From the NCBI GenBank assembly GCA_016213895.1, contig JACQZJ010000075.1, forward strand, positions 1-44,497: DNA of 44,497 nucleotides, read 5' to 3'. Positions 7,976-16,294 of the stretch are shown here, one piece after another. Both the position numbers and the translations under genes were made by a program. Every line of letters begins with the position of its first letter. The stretch's first letter is position 1. The stretch comes from Planctomycetota bacterium (lineage in GTDB: Bacteria; Planctomycetota; B15-G4; JADJEK01). The notes under the pieces are model-generated. The model did no database searches. It was not told the DNA's origin and saw only the letters and a program-made list of their open reading frames with translations.

Positions 7976-9733
7976 ATGAACCTCGCGCCCATCGACTTCG
8001 TCATCATCGCCGCCTACATGCTGATCGTGGTCCTGATCGGCGTCTGGGTGTCTCGCCGCGCCACGCGCGGGCTCTCCTCCTTCTTCCTCGCCGACAGGAG
8101 CCTCCCCTGGTGGGTGCTCGGCTTGGCCGGGTGCAGCTCGTACATCGACATCGGCGGCACCATGGCGATGGTCGGCCTCATGTACTACCTGGGGCTGCAG
8201 GCGGTCTGGGCCACGCACATCTTCTGGGGTTGGTTCATCATCTGCTTCTACATGGCCTTCCAGGCGCGCTGGATCCGGCGCTCCGGGGTGATGACCTTTG
8301 CCGAGTGGAACGAGACGCGCTTCGGGCAGGACCGCCGCGCCGAGGCGGCGCGCATCGCGGCCGCGCTCTTCCTTCTGCTGCTCATGATCTTCAACCTGAT
8401 GTTCATCGCCGTGGGGGTCGGCAAGTTCGCGGAGGCGCTGCTCGAGGTGCCGCGCTGGCAGGGGACGCTCGCCGTGTTCGTGTGCGTGGGCATCTACACC
8501 ACGCTCGGCGGGTTCTTCGGCGTGGTCCTGACCGACGTACTGCAGACCGTCTTGATCGCGCTCATGGCGTTCCTTCTCGCCTGGTTCGCCGTGGCCGCGG
8601 GCGATCCCGCGCCGCTCTTTGCCGCCAAGCCCGAGGCGTGGAACTCGCTCGCGCCGGCCTGGAGCCTGTGGGAGGGCTTCGCGCAGGAGGCGCCCGGGGT
8701 GTACGCCGACTTCGAGCTGTTCGGTCCGCTGCTCCTCGCGTCGTTCGCCTGGCTCTTGTTCCGCGTGCTCGCCGGCCCGAACGTCTGGGACTTCCAGTTC
8801 TTCCTCACGGCGAAGAGCCCGCGCGATGCCCAGCTCGCCGCCGGGATGTGGACCGTGGGCTACACCCTGCGCTGGATCATCGCCTGCGCCTTCCTCGTGC
8901 TCGGCCTGGAGCACCTGGCGCCGGCCGCACAGGTCGACGGCGAGACGATCATGCCCGTTGTGCTGCTCACCTTCCGCGCCGGCACGCGCGGGCTGTTCGT
9001 CGCGCTCTTGCTCGCGGCCCTCATGTCCACGCTCGACGCCATGATCAACGTCACCAGCTCGGTGGTGGTGAACGATTTCCTCAAGCGCTACGTGAAGCGC
9101 CTGAGCGAGCGCGCCCTGGTGCGGCTCGGGCAAGTCGCGTCGGCAGCGGCGCTGGTGCTCGCCTTCTGGTTCAGCATGCGCTTCGACCAGATCGCCGACA
9201 TCTGGCAGGTGATGATCCTCGTGGTCGTGACCCTGATCCTCGTGCCCGCGACCCTGCGCTGGCACTGGTGGCGCTTCGGCCCGCTCGCCTTCGTGCTCGG
9301 CATGGTGGGTACGCTCGCGGTCACCGTGCTCGGGCTCGTGTTCTTCCGCGACTGGCCGGAGCGCGTGGCGCTGCCGCTGCGCATCGGCTGCTCGCTCCTC
9401 ATCTGCCTGGCCGCGGGCTTTTTCACGCGGCCGGCGCCGCGCGACGTGCTGGTGCGCTTCTACGCCTCGATCCGTCCCTTCGGCTTCTGGGGACCGATCC
9501 GGCGCGCGGCCATCGAGCAGGGGCTCGTGCCGCGCGATGACAAGACGCCCGCCGTGGACCTCTTGAACGGCTTCCTGACCGCGCTCCTGCAGGTGCTCTT
9601 CTGCCTGCTGCCCTTCCTCTTCTTCCTCGGCCGCCGCGGCGACGCGGCCTGGGTCGCCCTGGCGCTCTGCCCGCTCGGCGTCCTGCTCTACTTCACCTGG
9701 TACCGCACGCTGCCGCCGCGCGACGAGGCGTAG
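7976..9733 (+). CDS. Sodium:solute symporter (SSS family)
   Basis: The 585-aa polytopic membrane protein has about 13-15 hydrophobic helices, the normal size for the SSS family (TC 2.A.21). It starts MNLAPIDFVIIAAYMLIV, followed by the basic loop SRRATRGLSSFFLADRS, the usual link between TM1 and TM2. SSS-type helices include SYIDIGGTMAMVG and TTLGGFFGVVLTDVLQT, and later VALLLAALMSTLDAMINVTS, which resembles the sodium-site region around TM8. The family couples uptake of sugars, amino acids or similar solutes to sodium. The convergent neighbours (ribokinase, Gfo/Idh/MocA, GH38) suggest a sugar or sugar-derived substrate, but this is inference. The TAG stop lies 1 base from the end of the ribokinase gene. 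The 80-base gap upstream is shared with the divergent DUF7309 gene and must hold its promoter. Confidence 0.93.
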   Translation: MNLAPIDFVIIAAYMLIVVLIGVWVSRRATRGLSSFFLADRSLPWWVLGLAGCSSYIDIGGTMAMVGLMYYLGLQAVWATHIFWGWFIICFYMAFQARWIRRSGVMTFAEWNETRFGQDRRAEAARIAAALFLLLLMIFNLMFIAVGVGKFAEALLEVPRWQGTLAVFVCVGIYTTLGGFFGVVLTDVLQTVLIALMAFLLAWFAVAAGDPAPLFAAKPEAWNSLAPAWSLWEGFAQEAPGVYADFELFGPLLLASFAWLLFRVLAGPNVWDFQFFLTAKSPRDAQLAAGMWTVGYTLRWIIACAFLVLGLEHLAPAAQVDGETIMPVVLLTFRAGTRGLFVALLLAALMSTLDAMINVTSSVVVNDFLKRYVKRLSERALVRLGQVASAAALVLAFWFSMRFDQIADIWQVMILVVVTLILVPATLRWHWWRFGPLAFVLGMVGTLAVTVLGLVFFRDWPERVALPLRIGCSLLICLAAGFFTRPAPRDVLVRFYASIRPFGFWGPIRRAAIEQGLVPRDDKTPAVDLLNGFLTALLQVLFCLLPFLFFLGRRGDAAWVALALCPLGVLLYFTWYRTLPPRDEA

Positions 9734-9734
9734 C

Positions 9735-10664
9735 TCAGCGGCGGAGCAGCGCGTCGACCTCGGCGCGCCGCGGCAGGGAGGTGCGCGCCCCCGCCCTGGT
9801 GGTGGCGAGCGCGCCCGCGGCGCAGGCGAAGCAGAGCGCCTCAGCGGGCGCTTGGCTCTCAAGCAGGGCAACGGCGAGCGCGGCGGTGAAGGCGTCGCCC
9901 GCGCCCACGGCGTCGACTGTCTCGACCGCGAAGGCGTCCTGGCGCAGGACTCGCGCCCCGTCGCAGAAGAGCGCGCCCTGGTCGCCGAGCGTGACCGCGG
10001 CCGCGCGCGGCCCGAGGCGACGGAGGGCGCGCGCCAGGCCGGAGGGCGCGCCGACTCGGCTCCGCTCCAGGACCGCGGCCGCTTCCACGCGGTTCACGAC
10101 GAGCACGTCGATGAGGGAGAGCAGCGCCTCGGGCAGTTGGCTGGCCGGAGCGGCGTTCAAGAGAAAGCGCGTGCCGGCAGCGTGCGCCAGGCGCGCGGCC
10201 TGCAGCACGGTGTCGAGCGGCACCTCGAGCTGCGCGATGAGCCAGGCCGCCTCCTGGATGGCGCGCGCCGCGCCGCTCTCGGGCGCGAGGTCCTGGGGCA
10301 ACAGCCAGGCGTTCGCGCCGGGCGTGACGACGATGGTGTTCTCGCCCGCGTCGTCCACCGTGATGAGCGCCACGCCGCTCGGGCAGCCTGGCACGGGGCG
10401 CACCTCGGCGTCGCCGACTCCCTCTGCGGCCAGGCCGCGCCTGAGCTCCGCGCCGTACGCGTCATCGCCCACGCGGCCGACCATGGCCACGCTCGCGCCG
10501 AGGCGCGCCGCGGCCACGGCCTGGTTGCCGCCCTTGCCGCCGTGAAACGTCTGAAAGGGCCCGCCGGCGAGGGTCTCTCCCGGCCGCGGCAGGCGCCGCG
10601 CGCGCACTACCAGGTCCATGTTGAGCGAGCCGAGGACAGAGAGCCCTTGCTTCGCGTCAACCAC
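9735..10664 (-). CDS. rbsK: Ribokinase / PfkB-family carbohydrate kinase
   Basis: The 309-aa cytoplasmic kinase has the ribokinase N-terminal signature GSLNMDLVVRA, PfkB signature 1 (GGKGGNQAVAAARLG, substrate binding and lid) and signature 2 (DAVGAGDAFTAALAVAL), where the Asp of GAGD is the catalytic base. Length and order match bacterial ribokinase. The expected reaction is ATP-dependent phosphorylation of ribose or another furanose at C5. The gene is third in a minus-strand operon after GH38 and the Gfo/Idh/MocA gene, overlapping the latter by 8 bases. Its job is therefore probably to trap the sugar released or modified by those enzymes. The true substrate may not be ribose, so the symbol is tentative. 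Confidence 0.9.
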   Translation of the reverse strand: MVDAKQGLSVLGSLNMDLVVRARRLPRPGETLAGGPFQTFHGGKGGNQAVAAARLGASVAMVGRVGDDAYGAELRRGLAAEGVGDAEVRPVPGCPSGVALITVDDAGENTIVVTPGANAWLLPQDLAPESGAARAIQEAAWLIAQLEVPLDTVLQAARLAHAAGTRFLLNAAPASQLPEALLSLIDVLVVNRVEAAAVLERSRVGAPSGLARALRRLGPRAAAVTLGDQGALFCDGARVLRQDAFAVETVDAVGAGDAFTAALAVALLESQAPAEALCFACAAGALATTRAGARTSLPRRAEVDALLRR

Positions 10665-11790
10665 GGCCGAGCCCCACCTGCTCGAGAAGGGGCTGAAGCG
10701 CCACGGGCGCGCCGCTCTCAGCCGAGCGCCGCGCCGCCTCCATGAGGCAGAAGACCTCGACGCCTTCCTCCAGACCGGGCGAGTGCGGCGTGCCCTGGAT
10801 CAACGCGCTGGCGAAGTGCTCCAGGTAGTTGGCGAACTCGCCGTAGTGCATGCCGTGCACCTCGCTGTTGAAGTAGTAGTGGCGCAGGGCGTAGAGCGAG
10901 TCCTCGACCACTTCGCTGCCGTCCGGCGCGGTGTGCAGGTAGCGCATGTCGTGGTACTGGGCGAGGCTCGTGCCGCGCGAGCCGTAGAGCACGAGCTCGA
11001 TGCAGTTGCGCGCGCGCGGCAGCTCGTGGCAACCGTAGTGGCCGAGCGCCCGGCCGAGGCGGCCGTCCGCGGCGCGCACGTTCACCGTGTAGATGTCGAA
11101 CCCGCGCACGCCAAAGCGCGCGCCGAGCGCCGAGCGCTGGCCGCAGGCGCTGACCGACTCGATCGGGCCGAGGTACCAGCGCAAGAGGTCGAGCGGGTGG
11201 CTGAGGCCGAGGTAGACCCAGTCGGTCTCGGTCGCGGCCCAGGGGCTCTTCTCGTAGAACCAGTCCATGCGGTGGATGTAGTGCGCGTCGGCCAGCTCGA
11301 GTTCGCCGAACGCGCCCGCCTCGAAGTCGCGCCGCTGGCGCAGGAAGGGCTCGAAGAAGCGCGTGCTCTGGCCGACCATGAGCTGGCGCTTGGCGGCGCG
11401 CCCGGCGGCGAGGATGCGCGCCGCGTCCGGAAGCGAGTTGACCAGCGGCTTGGTGCAGAGCACGTCCTTGCCCGCGGCGAAGGCGCGCTCGATGTGTTCG
11501 CCATGCTGTTGATCGGGCGTGTAGATGGCGACGATGTCCACGTCGGGCCGCGCGAGCAGCTCGTCGTAGTCGGCGGTGAAGAAGAGGTCCGGCAGCTCGC
11601 GCCGCGCCGCCGCGAGCTTCTCGTCCGAAAGGTCGCAGGCGGCGACCGGCCGGGCGTGGGCCACGCGGTTCATGGCGAGCAGCAGGGTGCGTCCTTCGTG
11701 CAGGCCGACCACGCCGACGCCCTTCTGCACCGGCGCGGGCTCGGCCGGCTGGAAGGGCTGGATGCCGGGAATATGGGTAATGAAGCTCAC
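10657..11790 (-). CDS. Gfo/Idh/MocA-family oxidoreductase
   Basis: The 377-aa protein starts at a GTG at 11790 that overlaps the stop of the upstream GH38 gene (GTGA, 11787-11790) and sits just after a GAGGAGGAGG ribosome site. The N-terminal Rossmann half includes VGVVGLHEGRTLLLAMNR and the family motif CTKPLVNS with the conserved Lys-Pro. The C-terminal half is the usual alpha/beta dimer domain, with YLGLSHPLDLLRWYLGP carrying the HPLD-type catalytic histidine region. Members oxidise or reduce sugars with NAD(P). The nucleotide loop is GVVGLHEG rather than GxGxxG, which is unusual. Its place between a glycosidase and a sugar kinase suggests it oxidises the hydrolysis product or acts in an oxidoreductive cleavage route. 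Confidence 0.9.
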   Translation of the reverse strand: MSFITHIPGIQPFQPAEPAPVQKGVGVVGLHEGRTLLLAMNRVAHARPVAACDLSDEKLAAARRELPDLFFTADYDELLARPDVDIVAIYTPDQQHGEHIERAFAAGKDVLCTKPLVNSLPDAARILAAGRAAKRQLMVGQSTRFFEPFLRQRRDFEAGAFGELELADAHYIHRMDWFYEKSPWAATETDWVYLGLSHPLDLLRWYLGPIESVSACGQRSALGARFGVRGFDIYTVNVRAADGRLGRALGHYGCHELPRARNCIELVLYGSRGTSLAQYHDMRYLHTAPDGSEVVEDSLYALRHYYFNSEVHGMHYGEFANYLEHFASALIQGTPHSPGLEEGVEVFCLMEAARRSAESGAPVALQPLLEQVGLGRG

Positions 11791-14294
11791 GCCTCCTCCT
11801 CGTCTTCCCCGACGCGGTGAACGTTGGCCCAGACGCTGCGGTAGTCGTCGAGGTTGCGCGGGATCTGCCGGCCCAGCTCGAGGTCGAGCATGACCGTGGC
11901 GATCTCGTGGGGCGCGAGCACGAGCCGGACCGCCCACCGGGGCAGGTCGGAGAAAGCGGCGCGGGGCGCCACGGGGAAGGTGTCGAGTTCCTCTTCAATC
12001 TCGCCGAGCAGGTTGGTGCGTGCTGCGCGCGCCGCGCCTGGAAAGGCGAGCATGGCCACGCCGCCTTCGCCCTTGTGTTCGACCACGCGCACCACGAACG
12101 GGTCGCGCACCTCCCGGCCGAAATGGAGCGCGAAGCCCTCGGCCGCGTGGCCGCATTCCCGGTAGCAGGCGGTGATGAGCCCCGCGCCGTCGAGCTCGAG
12201 AAGCCCGAGAGCGGCCGCCAGGTCGCCCGCGTCGTTGTCCTTTTCTGCAACGAGGAGCGAGGTGCGGGTCTCGGCCGCGAGCCGGAAGCGCTCCTGGTGG
12301 TCGAGCGCGCCGTGCGGGAAGAAGATCAGGCGTGCGCCGGCCAGGTCGCCGGTGCAGGAGTCCTCGTCCCACGGGTCGTACATGTGCAGCAGGTTCTCGA
12401 TGCCGTGCTCGGTGCGGAAGAACGCCTGGCTGCCGTTGTGGACTACGAGCAGACCCCTGTCGCCGGAGACCATGTCGACCAGCGAGAGCGCCGAGAAGGG
12501 GCGCCGGATGGTCTCGAACCACTGCTGAGAGGTCATCCACTCGCCCGTGGGGTACTTGCGCAGGTGATCGTGCTCGGCGCGGATCTCGGCAATCGCGTAG
12601 GGCGTGTCGTGGAAGAGCGTGCAGCCGTCGAGGCGCGGCGCGATGGTGGTTCTCAAGCCCGCGTGCATGCCGGGATCGGGGCGGGGCAGCGCGGCCCCGA
12701 GGAACTCCACCTCGACGCGGCGCGGATGCTCGCGGAGCGCGATGGTGTATTCCAGGGAGGCGCTGTCCTGGCCGCGGCGCAGCACATGCACCGAGCCATC
12801 GTCGTGCGCGCTGACCTCGGCAGAGGCGAAGCGGTCCTCGGCGCCGCTATGGCGCATCGCGAACTCCAGCAGCGGGCGCTCGGGGGCGAGGAGCCCGTCC
12901 GGGAAGGAGGCGCACTCGACCTGGCGGATCAGCCCGGCGCGGGAGTCTACAATGACGCGCAGGTCGCCGCGCTCGAGGATGATCGTGCCTCCCTCCAGGC
13001 GCTGCGTCGCGGGCAGCTCCTCGTGGGCCGCGCGCTCCTCGTTGCTCACGAGGCGATAGCCGCAGGCCGGCATCTCGACCGCGAAGCGGCTTCCGGCGTG
13101 CGCGACGGAAACGGTGCGGCGCCAGCCGAGAGGGTTGAAGAGGAGGAGCGCGCCGCGCTCGCCCCGCGCGCGCCGCGCGAACGAGCGCAGGGTGCGGCAG
13201 AGCACGTCGTCTGCGTGGCCGAGAGCCTTCTCGAACTGGCGCTTGCCCACGTAGCCGCACAGCCCCTCGCACTCGTGGTTGTCGTGGTGCTCCGCGGCGA
13301 GCAGCTCGCGCCAGGCCTCTTCTAGTTCCCAGGTCGGGTACACGTCCCACGAGGGATAGGGGCGGCCGCACAGACCGGCGAGGGCGGCGGCGCTCTCGGC
13401 CGCCAGCAGGCGCGCCTCGGTCGCGCTGCTCCAGCGCAGCATGCAGTCGGCGTTCTTCCCCAGGCTCATGCCGTGGAACACGTCGTCCATGCCATAGCGG
13501 CGCACCGGCGCCGAGCCGTCATCGAGTTCGTCGATCAGGCCGGAGAGGGTGCGCGGCCGCACGTCGAAGCGCCGGTCGCGGAACAGGGAATCGAGGCGCG
13601 GCAGCAAGAGCTCGCCGCGGCACATCCAGTCGGGCGAGGGCAAGAGCTCGAGCCACTGCACGATCGCAGGCTTTTCGAGCTGTTCGATGAAAGCCGAGTC
13701 GAGCTTGCCGTCGAAGTCCTCGGGCCACTGGTGCAGGCAAAGGCCGGTCTTGGCGAGGGTCCTGAGGCGCGAGCCGTCGATGCCCTCCCAGAGAATCAAG
13801 GGGACCTGCTCCTCCGGGACCGACGGCGTGTGCCACGTCCACTGGAAGAAGAGCGAGGCGCCGGTGTAGCCGCACTTCTTCAGTATCTGCGGGAGCTGGG
13901 GGAAGAAGTCGAACTCCTCTTCCCAGAAGGCGCGCGGCCGCACGCCGAAGAGGCGCAGCACGGCGCGCACGCCGAAGAGGCGCTGGCGCACGTTCGACTC
14001 GCCGCCGTGGAACAGGCCGTAGGGCTGGCCGTAGGACGCGCCGACCACCTCGACCCGACCGTCCTGCACCGCTTCGCGCAGCTCGGCGAGCGCAGCGGGC
14101 GACTCGGCGGCCAGCTTCTCGTAGCCAACGCCGTCGAAGTTCACGTTGCCGCGCGCGCCCGTCTTGTCGATGAGCCAGAGCATGTCGCGGATCGAGTCGG
14201 GAAGCGTGCGGTAGCCCCAGAGCCACTGCAGGTCGACCCAGTGCCAGTGGTTGCCGAACGTGTAGTAGAGGGGCGTTGGCGAGGGGGAGACCAT
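11787..14294 (-). CDS. Divergent GH38-like glycosyl hydrolase, cytoplasmic
   Basis: The 835-aa protein starts at the ATG at 14294 (MVSPSPTPLYYTFGNHWHW); upstream sequence in this frame is repeat-rich non-coding DNA. No signal peptide is present. The overall order matches GH38: an N-terminal histidine motif, HWHWVD (H16, H18, D21), a helical middle region, then a long beta-rich C-terminus. The canonical motifs are altered. The spacing is HxHxxD instead of HxHxD, and the region that normally carries the nucleophile Asp reads FWEEEFDFFPQLPQILKK. It could therefore be an atypical mannosidase or a hydrolase with a different catalytic residue. First gene of a tightly coupled operon with the dehydrogenase (4-base overlap) and ribokinase. 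Confidence 0.8.
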   Translation of the reverse strand: MVSPSPTPLYYTFGNHWHWVDLQWLWGYRTLPDSIRDMLWLIDKTGARGNVNFDGVGYEKLAAESPAALAELREAVQDGRVEVVGASYGQPYGLFHGGESNVRQRLFGVRAVLRLFGVRPRAFWEEEFDFFPQLPQILKKCGYTGASLFFQWTWHTPSVPEEQVPLILWEGIDGSRLRTLAKTGLCLHQWPEDFDGKLDSAFIEQLEKPAIVQWLELLPSPDWMCRGELLLPRLDSLFRDRRFDVRPRTLSGLIDELDDGSAPVRRYGMDDVFHGMSLGKNADCMLRWSSATEARLLAAESAAALAGLCGRPYPSWDVYPTWELEEAWRELLAAEHHDNHECEGLCGYVGKRQFEKALGHADDVLCRTLRSFARRARGERGALLLFNPLGWRRTVSVAHAGSRFAVEMPACGYRLVSNEERAAHEELPATQRLEGGTIILERGDLRVIVDSRAGLIRQVECASFPDGLLAPERPLLEFAMRHSGAEDRFASAEVSAHDDGSVHVLRRGQDSASLEYTIALREHPRRVEVEFLGAALPRPDPGMHAGLRTTIAPRLDGCTLFHDTPYAIAEIRAEHDHLRKYPTGEWMTSQQWFETIRRPFSALSLVDMVSGDRGLLVVHNGSQAFFRTEHGIENLLHMYDPWDEDSCTGDLAGARLIFFPHGALDHQERFRLAAETRTSLLVAEKDNDAGDLAAALGLLELDGAGLITACYRECGHAAEGFALHFGREVRDPFVVRVVEHKGEGGVAMLAFPGAARAARTNLLGEIEEELDTFPVAPRAAFSDLPRWAVRLVLAPHEIATVMLDLELGRQIPRNLDDYRSVWANVHRVGEDEEEA

Positions 14295-14329
14295 GAAGGG
14301 AAGATACCGGAGGGGGACGAGGGGATGAA

Positions 14330-14422
14330 GAGGAGCGTCGCGGCCGTTTCCCTGGCGTCCGGGGCCGGCTGCGCGACGCCCGGTGCATCGAGTGCGCGAC
14401 GAACGAGCAAGGGCTCGTCGAG
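14330..14422 (+). repeat. 93-bp direct repeat, copy 1
   Basis: Begins GAGGAGCGTCGCGGCCG and ends GGGCTCGTCGAG. By eye it is identical over its whole length to 14657-14749, offset 327 bases. Sequence after the copy (around 14460) is also loosely similar to that after copy 2 (around 14761), as if a longer unit duplicated and then diverged. Confidence 0.9.
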
Positions 14423-14632
14423 GCAGAGGCGAAGCAAGCAGCTCAGCGTGGTGAAGGCACGGGCGGTTTGAAGTGGCGCGGCCTCGCGGGCCGGCCCCTC
14501 CGCCAGGGAAATCGGTCGCTCCGCTCCGCTGGCGTCCCGTCCCGATGTTCGCGGTCAAAGCGGGCCAGCTTGGAACGAGGCACGTGCGGAAGGCGGTCGC
14601 GGGCCGGAGCCCGCTCCCGCCACGGAATGAGT

Positions 14633-14656
14633 GCACGGTGCGGGGACGCACCGTGC
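14633..14656. repeat. Perfect 9-bp-stem hairpin next to repeat copy 2
   Basis: GCACGGTGC (14633-14641) is exactly complementary to GCACCGTGC (14648-14656) around a GGGGAC loop. It ends precisely where the second 93-bp repeat begins. Neither side has a T tract, so it is not a typical intrinsic terminator. It may be the edge structure of a small mobile or REP-like element. Confidence 0.7.
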
Positions 14657-14749
14657 GAGGAGCGTCGCGGCCGTTTCCCTGGCGTCCGGGGCCGGCTGCG
14701 CGACGCCCGGTGCATCGAGTGCGCGACGAACGAGCAAGGGCTCGTCGAG
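14657..14749 (+). repeat. 93-bp direct repeat, copy 2
   Basis: Matches 14330-14422 exactly by eye. It directly follows the hairpin at 14633-14656, a structure not present at the corresponding edge of copy 1. Confidence 0.9.
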
Positions 14750-15234
14750 ATGGAAGCGATGCGGGCGGTTCGGTGGCGTGAGGTACGCGAGGCGAGACCG
14801 GTACGGGCGCCGCGACCCCTGATCCAGCGCTCGCCGGTCCCCCGGCTCGAGCCTGGCCGGTGGACCAGAGATCGTAGGAGGCGCGCCCACCACCTTGAGG
14901 ACAGCCGCTGCCCGAGCGGAGCCCGCGGGCGCAGGCCAGCACGTCCGTGACGAGCCGCAGCCGAGCCCCAACCCTGCGAACGACCCGCGTCGCGGCTCTG
15001 CGCGGCCGTGCCGCCGAAGCCGCGGGCGAAGTGCGATCTGCTCTCGGGCCCGTCGCCGACCGCCGCCCGGTGTGCAGGAGCCCGTCCCTTCGTCCACGTC
15101 TGCTGCCACGTTCCGCTTCCGGAGCTGCGGCTCGTCATTGGAGCGCCTGGCTTTTGCCGGCGGGTCTTGCGATGCGGCGGCGCGGTCAAGTAGGCTGCGC
15201 GTGGTCAGAATCGAAGGGCCCTGGAGGAAGTGTC

Positions 15235-16254
15235 ATGCGCAGAAGCAGCGTTCTTGCCGTCCTCGCCCTCGCGGCGATGACTTCCGATGCGGCGGGAGAC
15301 CTCGGCGTTGGCGACAGCGCGCCGGCGGTCAGCGCCGAGAAGCTCCTGAACACGAAGCTGAAGAGCCTGGACGACCTGAAGGGCAAGCTGGTTCTCTTCG
15401 AGTACTTCGCCTGGTGGTGAGGACCCTGCAAGGGCGCCGTTCCCCACGTCAACCAGTTGGTTGACCAGTTCGAGAAAAAAGGCTTCGTCGTAGTCGGCGT
15501 GACGAACGTCGGTGACAAGGAACCGGAAGACAAGACCAAGGAGTTCATCGAGTCGAATGGGATGCGCGCCGTCGTGGCCCTCGAGCCGGGACTGGCCAGC
15601 ATGGACGCCTACGGCTTCAAGGGCTTCCCTTCGGCGGCGCTGGTCAGTCCCAAGGGGAAGATCGTCTGGACCGGCCATCCCGCCGGCCTGGAAGCGGGCG
15701 TCATCGAGGAGAACCTGAAGGACGTCCAGCCGGGCCGGCCGAGCGGCGACCTGGTCGTGGAGCTGGCTCTGCCCGAGAAGTACTCGGCCACTGCCAAGAA
15801 GCTGAAGAGCGGCAGCCTCGGCTATGCCTTGAATGAGCTGGTGAAGGCCGGGAGCGACAAGAAGCTGTCGCCAAAGGACGCTGCGCGCATCGACGAGGCG
15901 CGCCGCGAGATCGAGGCCATCATCGAGCGCGAGACCAGGAGGGCCGAGGAGGCGCTCGCGGAGAAGCGCTACTTCGACGCCCAGTTCGCCTGGTCGCGTC
16001 TGCTGAAGGCGTTTCGCGGTCACGACGCCAGTAAGAGCGCCGCCGAGCAGCTCGCCAAGCTGAAGGCGGACCCGGCGATCACGAGGGAGATCTCGGCCGG
16101 CGAGCGGATCAACACCGCGCTCGATCAGATTGATGAGGGCAAGACCGACGCGGCCTTGAAGACGCTGCGCTCCGTGACCACGGGTCCGCTGGGCGACACC
16201 GAGGAGGCGCGCCGCGCCGAGGCGCTCGCCGCGAAGCTGGAGTCGGGCGGCTGA
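15235..16254 (+). CDS. Exported thioredoxin/TlpA-like selenoprotein (UGPC active site, in-frame TGA)
   Basis: The ATG at 15235 has a strong ribosome site (GGAGG, 7-base spacing) and a signal peptide (MRRSSVLAVLALAAMTSDAAG). The thioredoxin fold runs over residues ~25-170. At the active site the frame reads FAWW, then TGA (15418-15420, codon 62), then GPCK, so Sec62 and Cys65 would form a UxxC redox pair in place of CxxC. The frame continues without shift through KKGFVVVGVTNV and the cis-Pro region GFKGFPSAALV to a TGA stop at 16252-16254, 339 residues in all. The C-terminal ~160 residues are helical and charged. A hairpin 28 bases after the TGA fits a bacterial SECIS. Likely role: periplasmic thiol-disulfide or peroxide reduction. 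Alternatives are a nonsense mutation or a read error. Conventional gene calling would split it at 15420 and restart near 15457. Confidence 0.82.
15418..15465 (+). promoter_or_regulatory. Sec-coding TGA with candidate bacterial SECIS hairpin
   Basis: Downstream of the TGA (15418-15420), GTCAACC (15448-15454) pairs perfectly with GGTTGAC (15459-15465) around the loop AGTT (15455-15458). The loop begins 34 bases after the TGA and has G as its second base. From memory, the published bacterial SECIS consensus asks for an apical loop about 16-37 nt from the UGA with a G among the first two loop bases; this hairpin meets both. A shorter stem, CCCT/AGGG around GCA, lies at 15424-15434. Confidence 0.7.
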
Positions 16255-16294
16255 GGCGAGGCGGCGTCGCCTGGCGCCAGACTGCAAGGGGACC

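Larger units (their letters stand above)
14295..15234. other. Repeat-rich 940-bp intergenic region without a convincing gene
   Basis: Open frames exist on both strands but are arginine/proline/alanine-rich shadows with no recognisable domain, and they run through the duplicated segments. The region holds an exact 93-bp direct repeat, a perfect hairpin and loosely similar flanks. The far right must carry the promoter of the selenoprotein gene. A weak candidate is TTGCGA (15167-15172) and TAGGCT (15191-15196) with an 18-base spacer. The left end must carry the promoter of the GH38-dehydrogenase-ribokinase operon. Confidence 0.5.

Noticed and set aside
14443-15189. Minus-strand open frames in the repeat region as genes
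   Set aside because: Basic, low-complexity products that cross the duplicated segments, without start signals or known domains.
15418-15420. Genome-wide reassignment of TGA to an amino acid
   Set aside because: TGA ends many genes here with no coding potential beyond it (for example 887-889 and 16252-16254).
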